From Topomyia yanbarensis (lineage: Eukaryota > Arthropoda > Insecta > Diptera > Culicidae): DNA of 64,000 nt. The stretch lies in contig NC_080672.1 in the NCBI RefSeq assembly GCF_030247195.1, forward strand, positions 159,891,167 to 159,955,166, given 5' to 3'. Numbering within the stretch: the first letter of the stretch is position 1; the number at the start of each line of letters is the position of its first letter. Below are positions 50,946 through 62,380 of this stretch, piece after piece. A program made the translations under genes and the position numbers. The notes below the pieces were generated by a model. It made no database searches and had not been told where the DNA came from. It was given only the letters and a program-made list of their open reading frames with translations.

Positions 50946-53900
50946 TTAGCGTTCGGTGGTAGCTTCCAGTATCGAATGAGTTGCATTGTATACAAAAGTG
51001 GCCGCAAACGTCACTAAGTTGCTGCTGTCTAGCGAGTTAGTAGTAACATCAACATCACCGGTAGTTGGCGTCGAGCTTAATACTGTTGTTGATTGCGATA
51101 GCGTTGAGGTCGCTGGTAATGATATGCTGCTGGTGATTTCTGGGGAAACACTTGATGTGCTAGACTGAAGGATAGTAGAGGTTAAGGTTGTTAGAAGTGC
51201 CGTTGCCATCGTCGTAGTACTGGTACTAGTGGTGATGCTCAAGTTATTGAAAATAGGTTCATTGGCTCTCGGAGGAACAAATGGATATTGTGGACAGGGG
51301 TTCGGCAGCTGTGGTCCCAACATTGCCTCGAAAACGTATCCAACTAAAGATCCTGCAGTTAGCCCTATATTATAGGAAAGCGTCATCATATTACCGGTGA
51401 CCTCTTTCAGTGTTGCTGATACCTTGTCCGGTGCAAGCATCATAGGTAGACTGCCCGCTAGTCCGTTCGAAATGCCGAGAGCGGCAGTAAATACAAACGC
51501 CGATGCTTCACCAGCAATTACCGGCTGATCACGCGGAGAACAGCAAAGCAGTATAAGAGGTACGAGTAGAGCCCGTAGACCGGACATTAGGATCAACTGT
51601 CTTCGAGACCAAGTGTACGGAACTGCTGCCAGCAGCTTTCCCGCTACATCGGATGTGTTGAAGGTAAACATTAGAAGCACTGGCATCCACGTGCCGAGAT
51701 TACAGGATATAATTTCCGATTCTATTCCAGGATACAAAGAAAGTGTTACACAGTACGCCAAAGCTATGCAGGCCATATAAGGATAGATGGCATGAGCAAC
51801 CTTCCATCGCGATTCGACGCCACCTGAAGAATAAATTATTTACTTAATATTAGTGAATAAGCTGAATATATGCGTCTTACTGCGGAAGCTGCCAAATCTA
51901 CCAGAGCTACAAATATCTGGGGTCATTACGTGTTCAACTTTAAAGGCAACATTGGAAACATCATGCGATGCCGTTGCCGAAGTTGGGGATGTTATCGGTC
52001 GATTCGTCGAATTGCGATTGGTAGTTACACTAGTTGTGGTAGACGTCAGATTGTTTATATTTGTTTCTAGTACGCTTTCACCCCCACTTGGATTTGAGAG
52101 CTCGTAAACGGGGTTGCTGAAAGAAATTATTCATATTGATCGAGGCGAAATTGTTATTTTAGTATAACATACCTAAAGCTTAATGTAGTAGTACCAGGAG
52201 GAATGTGAACGGGAGGACTTGATTCGAGTGCTAGCACTCCGTATCGCGCATTCGACATATCACCTTCTATAGTATCACTCTGAAAATTACAAATTATAAT
52301 ATGTATCATCTGAATATTAAAGGTTGGGTTCTTACAAGTGTATGTTCATCGTCAGGTCGCAGCACAATTTTGGCACAGGCCTTCATATGATATCGCACAA
52401 ACGGCGAATGTGTTGTAATAGAGTGCAATACATAACTGAACGCTATGTAAACCGTAGACGTTAGGAAGAAAATTGCAGTCGATGCACGATCGCTTTTGAT
52501 CAACAATTTTGTTACTACACGATTCGATGAAACCAAAAATCCTGCAATACCTTAAATAGTTGCAAGAAACATTCATGTTCAAACATTTGGCATCGGTGAC
52601 ACAAGACACAACAACATACTTTCGCCCGCCATAACTGCTTGGGTATACTGCTTCGGCAGCATACTCGCGAATCCATAGAAACTGGATTGCTGTATCGTGC
52701 ATCCCATAGCTACCAAAGATACTGCAGCTAAATTCACAGAATATGCCGTTTTAGCGGTAAACATGTGCCATGCCACTTCACAGAGAGCTACGAAAACTAG
52801 CGTAGTGAAAGATACTGCGTATCCTGTAATCAACCAAGGCTCCATTTGTAAATTGTTTTAAATGTTATAGATGCATTGACTTACCAAAAGCTACACGTAC
52901 GCGGAACGGTGCGAGTGACAGAAACACATTGTTTAACAGCACTGTGCACAATGCTACGATGATGTATGTCATGGACATATCCAAGGCTACCGATTGTCCG
53001 GGGAAACGTGACTGCCAATAATCGGCTGCAATGATAAAGCTATGGAAAGAAAACATTATTTTGAAAACAGTCGTCAGAAATGTTACACCAAATAGCAATT
53101 CACTGGAATTAAATACGAATTTAGAATTCAGATTGAGTTCACATCATTGTTGGATAAGTTGTTTCAAATGCATACTTCATATCGCATATAGACTGTCCTT
53201 TAAAAAGTGAATGAAAGTTGGACATACAGAACAATTCAATAAACCTAAAGCATACATTCAGCACCAGTTTTTCAAAAAACAAGGTCTGCCTATCGACAAG
53301 CCTCGAGCAAATGCAGGTAATTAAAATGATGGGAACTCAGCACGTATTTTTTACTATGCTATTTTCCTCCCTAAGGAGGAAAATGAGTAAAAACCAATCT
53401 ATCTGCCAAATGCGAACATTTCTGGTGAAACCACTCTTTGTACATGAAGGACACAAATCCTAACTTAATAAAGTCATGGGTGCGTTTCGTCTTCGTCTCA
53501 TCAGAAACCGACACTAACTTAAAGAAACCGACACTAACTTAAAGCGCTGGCTTGACGCTAAATGCCAAAACTAAGACACTATTTATATTTCTATCAAACG
53601 ACTGGCCAAATGTCAGTTTCTTTCTGCGAACAGCCTAGATAAGCCGTGTAGTGTCGGTAGTGGTTGTTTCAACCGGCTAATAATTACACTACGGACTACC
53701 TGTTCCGGTGGTAACACCAAACAGGGAACCCCAATTCCATAGTGTCATGCGACCCGTGCTATGGGTAAAATTGTTGAGGGGGTTTAAAATATTCTCAATG
53801 GCGAACGGAGCCTGGGAAGAGCCGGGCGAACTCCCCAGTAACTGGCTGTGGTCCACTAGAAGGTTGATAACTCTATTATCTTTCTCCGGACAAAACCAGC

Positions 53901-56900
53901 CTAGAGGCCGCGTGGCTTCCGGCGGGTTTGAAGTATGTCAGTTATGGAAATAACTGTCAAATTCATTCGCAAAGGTGGCCGCGTCACTTATGAGGAGGCA
54001 AAGAGCTTTAGACCAATCAGTCGGACCTCCTTCCTTCTCAAATCAGTGGAACGTTTAATCGACCACTACATTCGGGATGGTAGCTTGGGCGAGCACCCGC
54101 TGCATGCAATGCAACATGCATATCAGCGGGGGAAGTCTACTACCACCATGTTACACAATGTTGTCTACAACATTGAAAAAGCTTTTTCACAAAAGCAATC
54201 AAGTTTAGGAGTTTTTCTCGATATTGAAGGTGCTTTTGACAACGTGTCTTTCGAATTCATTTTGGAAGCAGCACGAGATCATGGAGTACCTTCATATATC
54301 ACGAACTGGATACACGCAATGCTTAGCAACCCACATCTGTGCTCATCGTTAAGACAAGTAGAGATGAGGAAACTGAGTGTCTGCGGATGTCCTCAAGGTG
54401 GTGTGCTGTCACCACTTCTATGGAACCTTGTCGCCGATAGCTTGTTGAGAAAACTAAATGAGCTTGGGTTTCCGACGTATGGTTTCGCCGATGATTATCA
54501 TATAATGATCACCGGTATTTGCATTAACACACTTTTTGATTTGATGCAACAAGCCTTATGTGTTGTTGAGCGGTGGTGTCTTCATGTTGGACTATCAGTT
54601 AATCCAAATAAAACCTCAATGGTGCTTTTCACGCAACGAAGGATTACAACCGGAGCTCGTCCATTGCAGTTTTTTGACTCTGAAATTATTGTCGAAGATC
54701 AAGTTAAGTACGTTGGGGTAATTCTCGACTCAAAACTTAATTGGACAGCTCACATCGATTTCAGGATCAAGAAAGCTTGCATGGCCTTTGGCCAATGTAG
54801 ACGGGCTTTCGGCAAATCTTAGGGACTCAAACCCAAGTACATTCAGTGGATCTACACAACAATTGTTGAACCAATACTGGCATACGGGTGCCTTGTTTGG
54901 TGGCAGAAGAAAGAAGTCATGACAATCCAATCAAAGTTAAACCATATTCAGAGGATGGTCTTGATGGCGATGACTGGTGCGTTCTCGACAACACCTACTG
55001 CTGCTCTCGAGGCACTCTTGAACATAAAACCACTACATGTGTTTCTGAAACAAGAAGCACTTTCTTGTGCATACCGTCTTAAGGTTACTGGGCTCTGGAA
55101 CAGTAACCCAATAGATCGTGTAACTAGCCACACAAGACTGTAGCCCCAAATGGTTACTTGGGATGAATATACACTTGCTCCCAATGACCTTACACTCACA
55201 TGTAGTTTTCCTTCTAAAACTTTCAATGTGAGAATTCCTCTTCGTGAGGAATGGCTGTCTGGCTGGATGGAGCGAACCCTTGAAGAATACGTAGTTTGTT
55301 ACACGGACGGTTTTTTGTTGGAGGGCCGAGCCGGTGCTGGTGTCTATTGTCACGAGATGAGATTAAACCAATCTCATTCGCTTGGTAGATACTGTACCGT
55401 ATTCCAAGCAGAAATCTTTGCGATTCTGTGTGGCGTACAATCTGCACTTCAACAGGGAATTTGCGGTAAAAGAATCTATTTTTGCTCGGACAGTCAGGCT
55501 GCCCTGAAAGCACTTAGTTCGGCAGATTCGAGATCGAAATTAGTAATCGCATGTCGAACTCAAATCGAAGAACTTAGCATTTCAAATGCTATCTACCTTC
55601 TATGGGTACCCGGTCATTCCGGTATTACTGGAAATGAATGGGCGGGCGAATTGGCTAGAGCTGGCGCTGCGACTGATTTCGTTGGTACAGAACCAGTTCT
55701 ACCACTGTCAATAAGTTGGATAAAGCACAAGATTCGCTCTTGGGCTGCATTCGAACATGCCAACCATTGGCGTAGCTTGCAAACTTGCGTTCAAACAAAG
55801 GCTTTTCTGCCGGATGTGAGTCCGAAAATGTCAAGAAATTTGTTGCATTTTGCCAAGCACAATTGCAGTATTCTGGTCAGGGCACTGACTGGACATTGCA
55901 AACTCAATTATCACATGGCTACTATTCAGCGCGCTGAGTATTATTCATGTGATCTTTGTGAATCCGATTACGGAACATCATATAATTTGATATGCAATTG
56001 CCCTGTATTGATGCAATTGCGCATCCGGTTTTTTGGTTCTCCATACATAGATGCACCTATGTACAGAGAGCTGAAATTTAAGGATATGCTTTTGTTCCTA
56101 ACCCAGTGTGGTAAAGAGCTATATTTTTTTAGCCGTATTTGAATGACAATATCTCTTCGGGGGTGTTGTCATTCTGTTATCTCAATATCCCCTCGGGGGT
56201 GTTGATATATCTGCTCACTGTTTGAGTAGAGGTTCTAAATCCCTCCGGGGGTTGGAAGTTTTATTCCTGCTGTTGTAGCACCTGCAGATCGTTCAGCATC
56301 ATTCCGGGGGTGCAGAATGCTCTGTTTTAATTGTTCTGTGTCGTTGTTTTCCTTACCCCTAACCTTACCACTTCCCCAATCCTTCCCATCAGGAAAATGA
56401 TGAAAAGACGATTCTTGGCAAGGCATAAATCTCCGATCAACATGGGGAACGTGCCATTTGAGCCAGACGCTACTGATTCCTGATTCCCAGCACCAGTTTT
56501 TCAAAAAACAAGGTCTGCCTATCGACAAGCCTCGAGCAAATGCATGTAATTAAAATGATGGGAACTCAGCACGTATTTTTTACTATGCTATTTTCCTCCC
56601 TAAGAAGGAAAATGGGTAAAAACCAATCTTTCTGCCAAATGCAAACATTTCTGGTGAAACCGCTCTTTGTACATAAAGGGCACAAATCCTAACTTAATAA
56701 AGTCATGGGTGCGTTTCGTCTTCGTATCATCAGAAACCGACACTAACTTATTAACGAAATAGTTAAGCACTGGCTTGAGGCTAAATGCTAAAACTAAGAC
56801 ACTATTTATATTTCTATCAAACGACTGGCCAAATGTGATGCCCTGTTAGACCAGAAGTTCTGTTCAGCCGATGAGACACCCCAGTTAAGCTCAGCCGGAA

Positions 56901-59775
56901 TTGAACCGGAATTCTGGCTGGTTCCAGTTCGCATTACGGCTCCAGTGACACAACCGATTCAAGTTCGAATCGGTTGTGTCACTGGAGCCGGAATACGATC
57001 TCGAACCAGCCAGAATTCCACTTCATTTCCGGCTGAACTTTACTGGGACAGCGTTAGCCCCTGCCACCTCTCCTGCATGTAACAACATGCTTCATACTTC
57101 CTCCTTTTACCCGTAAATGTGTGATGTAATTTGGACTTGTAAAAGGGTTTTATAATCGTTTTTTGAATATAGGTTTTTGCATGCACGAGACAGTATGCGA
57201 CAAATGGTTATCCCTGGATTTGCTTTATAGATTTGAATGAATATGGCTTTGTCTGCGAAAAAAATTTGCGGATTGAAGTGTTATTTCATACCAAAATGTT
57301 GCTTTTTTGGCACTAAAACTTTCGATAACTTCACAAATATAAGAGACAGAATTAAACTTGCCATACAAAAATCGTGTATTTTCTTATGTCAAACTAAATC
57401 TTAGAAAATTTTCAAATTCTAAAAAAATCACCCTGAAAAGTTATTTTAAAAAAAAAGTGATTTTCAGGGGTGTATCATATAAAACTCCACAAATGTGTAT
57501 TCAAATCAAAAGATAGATTCAGCAAAGTTGTTTCTTATTATATTCCCTACAACTTTGCTGAATACAGTTTTTTATTATTTTCATAAATGACTAAAGAAAA
57601 AAAAATCACCAAACTAATACTTTGATAACATGGGGAATATGTGGATGGGGAAAAATTGGCTGAAGACACTATAGCTCGAAAATCATTTTTTCGTGGTCAA
57701 AACAATTTCGATCACGTTTTTGCCCATCTGGAAAGTGTTTGTCACTGTGTACGGTGCAGCGATATTTTCCTGGGGATTTGAATAGTATCCCATTCGGTAA
57801 TCTATTCAGTAAAACAATTTTATTTTCGAGTTCTCTGCATAAAATACAGGTATATAAAAATGTGTCGGTAAGAGTTTGATAATGGTGATATTAAATTTCT
57901 GCCAATAAAAGTTAAGGAATGCTGACTAGTTCAGTTATTCGAAATTTAAATTTTGCGAATTACTAGTAAAAGTAGCATGTTTTAGTCAAGATTTTTTAAG
58001 CCTATACAGCAAATTTTTACACAAAATAATTGTCCTATGTTAACACCCCGGTTATGTTCCGGATATTACCTATCTCTGATTTTCACATTTCTTTCAAAGT
58101 TTCAACCTCAACTCAAATATCATTTTATATAGTGACTTCAATAAGCAGACAATGTATTTGTATGATAGGTGGAAGTATTTTGAAGAGATTTTACTACAGG
58201 TGACAACATAAAATCGTGAACTATAAATTTTTCAATAGTTCTCCCTAACCCCGCAAAACGACGGGGTTGGGCAGCAGAGGGTTTAATTGTTTGAAAGATA
58301 TAAAGGATGGGTGGGCAATGTCTAGGACATAACCGGAGTGTTGCGACTACATACTGTAGATCGCCATTTTACGGTACTTACAGGAAACCAAATTTATTGG
58401 TCAAGAAGCGTCTCACTCTGCCCTTATCCTATGTCCATCTTTCCCATACCACTTTTGAAATGACGATTTTGGGTCTCTTTTTCATAACCATTTTAAATAT
58501 ATTTCTGTTTGAAATTTTATTCGTATCAGTCCTTACATTGATGCAATATGATCTCAAATTGCGAGCAGTGCATCCATGGATGAGTCGAATTTGCTATTTA
58601 ACCTTAAGGTGTCCCTCTTAGGCACCGTGTTCCCCTGCATTTACAAAACAGTTGAAATTTGTTTCTTCTTCTTTGATGTTAGAAGTATGTTGTTATTTAC
58701 GGTACGGCAAAAGAAAAAAATAAAACAACGCATTTAATATATCACACAGCATTAGTGTTGCAGTGAAATCTTCGACTAACGAAACGAAATTATCGATAGT
58801 ATCTTCTTCTCATTTTAGCTGATGCCTATTCGACATACCCTTTCGCAAATATAATAAAGCTCAACGGACATGAATATCACCTACATGGCTTGAGGAATGA
58901 AACTCAAAACTTGTTACCTTACATCCGTTACTTAACAAAAGGTTTCCAAATTTTTCGATTGGATAAGAGTCAAAGTAAATGGCTCAACGCGATAAATTTC
59001 CAGTACTACGATAGTTTGATGATCGAATCAAATTCACAAAAATATTCGCACTATCAGGATCACTATCCTATAGTTTATTACATCAAGAGCAGGCATACAA
59101 CAATTATCTGTAACACGAACACTTAACTTATAACACGTTAATTCAAACTAAACCATACAAAATCTAATAATACCTACCATCTATTGTTTTACATGAAAAG
59201 AACGAGATTTATGTAACACAGAAATATTTAGGTAGTAATTCAACTATTTTGTGCAATAATACGGGGATTTACAATTCTTCGTTCGTACCAGTAGGACAAA
59301 AAGTAAACAAAAATATTGAATCGTCTTTTTCTCAACATGGCGAGTTTTCATATGGGACTTATATGCGACTTGCAGTATATCGCATCAAAAAACATATAAA
59401 ATAATAATACTTCAATAGTTTACAAAGTAGTGCGAAGAATTTTAACTTAAATATCAGAACCACACAAAAAATAATTATATGCACATTAATTGATTTTCGG
59501 AGCAAATGTGCTTTAAATCAACATGCATACATCTTTTCAAAACAACACAGATCATTTGAAAAACATATTTGTGCCAATATTAGCAACATAACACACCTGT
59601 TATATGGCAACACAAAACCGACGCCGGCCGTCATTAACGCAAAAAATACCAGTTTTCTGCGGTCCTTCGGTGGACCACCGCCTTCCATGTCCAGGCCTTC
59701 GGACGTATCAAACGCTCTTCTACCCTCTAACGGTTCATACGATGAATTTCCTCCATTTTCCGTTGCCTCCATCAT
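50946..59775 (-). CDS. SLC29A4-like: equilibrative nucleoside transporter, ENT4/PMAT-like (SLC29 family)
   Basis: Seven coding exons (minus): 59775-59597, 53039-52885, 52823-52620, 52550-52336, 52279-52173, 52116-51881 and 51823-50946; 1974 nt, 657 residues, in phase, GT-AG introns. ENT proteins are 11-span carriers for nucleosides; ENT4 also moves organic cations. TM1 holds GVGFVLPYNSF, the ENT4 form of the ENT1 LPWNFF motif. Other typical stretches: FPGQSVALDMSMTYI, LLNNVFLSLAP, GCTIQQSSFYGFASMLPKQY, RVVTKLLIKSDRASTAIFF, PGIESEI, FNTSDVAGKLLA, GISNGLAGSLPM and VTGNMMTLSYNIGL. A hydrophilic loop between TM6 and TM7 (exons 5-6) is Ser/Thr/Asn-rich. The C-terminal about 110 residues are unusually Ser/Thr-rich with NLS and NAT sequons. 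Intron 1 (6.56 kb) carries a LOA element. Confidence 0.93.
53259..53613. repeat. 355-bp direct repeat, left of LOA
   Basis: Starts CAGCACCAGTTTTTCAAAAA and ends GACTGGCCAAATGT; a 22-bp internal duplication (GAAACCGACACTAACTTAAA) makes it slightly longer than the right copy. The other copy is at 56488-56836. Members of the same dispersed family are near 29940-30110 and 49530. Confidence 0.85.
53614..56487 (+). mobile_element. LOA-clade retrotransposon in ENT4-like intron 1
   Basis: Lies between the two 350-bp direct repeats, in antisense to the gene. The 5' region (53614-53934) joins directly to mid-RT, so ORF1, the endonuclease and the RT N-terminus have been deleted. RT, RNase H and a 3' UTR remain; the UTR has four CGGGGGTG-type motifs at 56159, 56203, 56246 and 56306. 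The tail is TGATTCCTGATTCC. Related to the 1-4305 remnant. Confidence 0.85.
53935..56142 (+). pseudogene. LOA reverse transcriptase and RNase H
   Basis: One frame with two TAG stops (54820-54822 and 55141-55143), each where family context suggests Trp. RT: KSFRPISRTSFLLKSVERLI, MQHAYQRGKSTTTML, VFLDIEGAFDNVSFE, GCPQGGVLSPLLWN, catalytic FADDYHIM (about 54486) and KYVGVILDSKLNW. A C-terminal region (RMVLMAMTGAFSTTPTAAL) follows. RNase H: VVCYTDGFLLEGRAGAG (first D, about 55302), FQAEIFAIL, YFCSDSQAALKAL and VPGHSGITGNEWAGELA. It ends YFFSRI at 56139. The combination of RT and RNase H without LTRs marks the LOA/I/R1 group. Not functional because of the stops and the deleted 5' half. Confidence 0.85.
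56488..56836. repeat. 349-bp direct repeat, right of LOA
   Basis: About 4% different from 53259-53613 by eye. After it the dispersed repeat continues (GATGCCCTGTTAGACCAGAA), as it does not on the left, so this side shows the original target. Confidence 0.85.
56880..57047. mobile_element. 168-bp hairpin MITE
   Basis: Near-perfect palindrome: CCCAGTTAAGCTCAGCCGGA at the left, complement of right end CCCAGTAAAGTTCAGCCGGA, with inner arms ending CACAACCGATTC and GAATCGGTTGTG around a 6-bp loop (AAGTTC). It sits inside the 56837 repeat continuation. Non-coding. Confidence 0.75.
57048..58818. other. intron 1 sequence, no feature recognised
   Basis: AT-rich part of the transporter's first intron. 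The frame at 58451-58620 starts with a hydrophobic stretch (MTILGLFFITILNIFLFEIL) but has no other support. Confidence 0.4.
58819..59126 (+). CDS. candidate terminal exon, opposite strand in ENT4-like intron 1
   Basis: An acceptor-like TTCTCATTTTAG (ends 58818) is followed by a 102-codon open frame that reads like normal protein: DAYSTYPFANIIKLNGHEYH, then LLPYIRYLTKGFQIFRLDK, HYPIVYYIKSRHTTII and a stop at 59124-59126. There are no long low-complexity stretches. No family recognised, and no upstream exon with matching phase was found. It may be the end of a nested gene or a gene remnant. Confidence 0.3.
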
Positions 59776-61299
59776 ACTATTATAAGCTATCCTCGGAGGT
59801 TAACGAGAGTCTCACACCCGTAGCTGAGACTTTCTGCAGATCAACTTTTATTCTTGCTGGAGGTGCTTCAATCAGAGATTTATTTGGCGATCATGATATT
59901 AGTTCTCTGTTTTACAGAAAATCGATATTAGTCAGTCGTCAGGCTGGTCTAATGTACGCCTCTTCTGCTAAATTTTTTTCCCATTTTAACCGATATCCGG
60001 CACACAATGCGAGGTACATTCAACGCCTAACAATCCCAAAGTAATACTTTTGTCCGTTCACCAGATATTTTCGAGTTAAAAAATCACTATGAACTCTAGG
60101 TATCCAATGGAAATTATTCACGACTCCAATCATTCCGAAATGTCTACTATAAATGTATCACGGTGCAAGCTGAAAAATATGACATAAAACGTGACCCTGT
60201 GCGCATGTAACTATCTCCGAATTTTCCCGGTGCTCTCACTCTTACACTGGAAAGCTACCGAAATCGAGCAAATTTTTCAGCTGAGAGATGAAAACAGAGC
60301 GGAAAATTGTATATTGGTGGTGTTATTTACATGATCGGTAGCGAATTTTCTGCTTACTCTTGGACTTGCTCCAAGAACCAAAAAGAAAATATAAGCATAG
60401 GAATGTTTCAGCACCGTATTAGCATCAATTTTCGCACACTAAAGAATAAGTACAGTGGACCTAAGAGTTTAATGTAATATATCCGTTTTACCAGCATTCC
60501 GGGTTTTACAATTACTAGGTTATCTCAGTACCAAACCAACAGGTTGTACCCAACTCCACAAAAATCTCCAAAATGAGAATTCATAAAAAATGTTCTGTAG
60601 AAATTTTGTTTGAATTTGATGAGGTTTAAATATCTGATTTCAAGACCTAAACTTTTTTGAAGAAGCAAAATTGAGCGACAGATACGTTTCGCTACAGTCT
60701 TAGTTTGCGAGAAAAATATTTTGGAATAATAAAGAAAGAAGTTCACTAGCAGATTGATACCTAACACTATTCGACGGATACAAAAAAAATAAAGGTGGCA
60801 TTGAAAATATAGTGTGCAATATAATTCACGATTGAATTTTAATCTATCACTCGCGTTCTAGCTTTCTCTCCTGCTCCCATATGTTAGAATTTCCTATTCA
60901 TCCTCCCCATTAAAAAATATTTTTTTGAAGATCATTTATCAGTAACAAAATCTTAAAACCAAGTAAAACACGACACTCTCTGCTATACTTTTAAATTAGA
61001 TGTTTCAATGTGGAACTAGCACTGAAACAATTATATCCCCAGAATAGCGGTTTGTTTCATTATTTAAAACATCTTTGTTTAAAAGTTAAATTGGTATATA
61101 CCACCGCTCTATTTGTTGCATATTTTAAAACACGTTTAGAACTGTTTTTTTAAATACATAGAGCAGGGTAGGTACTCAGACTAGGTAACCTGGGGAAACA
61201 TAATTTTAGTTCAGTAACGCTTGAGATATGGCATGAATTTTGTATTTTGTTTTTTAAACTAAATAGAACACCCGCTCAAACTGCTGCTAGGAGAGTAAA
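59776..61299. other. upstream of the ENT4-like start; no further gene recognised
   Basis: Should contain the 5' UTR and promoter of the transporter or a further upstream intron. The ATG at 59773 has A at -3. Frames at 59604-60044 and 60525-60767 show no known motif. Confidence 0.45.
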
Positions 61300-62380
61300 T
61301 TCTAGTTTCAAAATTTTATGTTCTAGAACCATCGAAATCATAAATCTACAACTGAACCACTCCCGAACGTGTCCTTAGGTTACGGTATGTTCTGAATACT
61401 CTTTATATATTCAAAACAGTTACAAACGTATTTCAAATGAAGCAACGAAGAGAACGGCACTCACTGTCTACAATCATGTGGAACTATGTTACCCTCAAGA
61501 AACTTATTAAATAAATTCAACAAACGCCTCTCTTGACAGAGTCTGGTAGATTCTTCAACACGTTGAATTTGATTCAATCTGGCCCTGGGGTTTCATTGTT
61601 ACATGATTAGAGAGCAAGTGAGAACTCCATCATCGAAAACGGTGTTTCGTTCATGGTATTGTGAGGCGACACGGCACGGTAGATTTTCTGTACCGGGGCG
61701 GAATCCGGACAAACCTTCTTGGCGAAATCGAGTATCCAACGGTTTGAATATTCCACGCTCTCGTTAGTTAGGTTTCGCATACGCCGGGCCGTGCCCCAAA
61801 GAGTGCTCATCGATGTTTCTCTTGTTAACCCGTCGACAAACCGGCGCCAGTAACTGCGTTTCTTGGCTTTAATTATATTTTTCATTCGCTTTTCTAATAT
61901 CGCGTACAGTCGATAGCTAGCGACTAACTCATCGTTTCGGAAAGCTTTATACGCGGCAGCCTTCTCAGCGTACACGTCTGAGCACTCTTTGTCCCACCAC
62001 GGGTTGGGTAAACGTTTTTGGGTGTTCACGTCGGGTACTCGTTTCGTCTGAGTTTGGATCGCGGTATCGAGAATCGAGTTGGACAAAAACTTATACTCTT
62101 CCTCCGGGGCAAGTACCTGTGTCGAATCGATAGTTTTGGATATCTCAGCATCGTAGCTCTTCCTATCAATGTTTCGTGTGAGGTCATAGGTGTCGTAACC
62201 TTGAAAATATTTTAATATATTCTGACGAACTACAAAAATGTTTTTTTTTTCCACGTTGGTTTTTTTGTGGGACAATTTATTTTCGAACAGCCGTTCGCGA
62301 AAATCGTTCACAGAATGACGCGATCCTCTCTCTCGCTTACTAAGCTCCCTGACTTCCGGTTCGGACTTTGCGTTTGTCAT
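61300..62380 (-). pseudogene. I-like non-LTR retrotransposon remnant
   Basis: Minus-strand frame 62380-61607 covers the region between endonuclease and RT: LPNPWWDKECSDVYAEKAAA (about 62010), KAKKRSYWRRFVDGLTRETS (about 61880) and TLWGTARRMRN. It then decays into RT start motifs NETPGPD (stop in the next codon) and IKFNVLKNLPDSVKRG around 61520-61600, with further stops down to about 61300. These match my recollection of mosquito I-clade elements. The first about 60 codons (from 62380) are charged and may not belong to the element. Confidence 0.65.

Noticed and set aside
53259..56836. The 350-bp direct repeats as LTRs of one element
   Set aside because: They lack TG...CA ends, primer site and purine tract, and members of the repeat occur alone elsewhere (29940, 49530).
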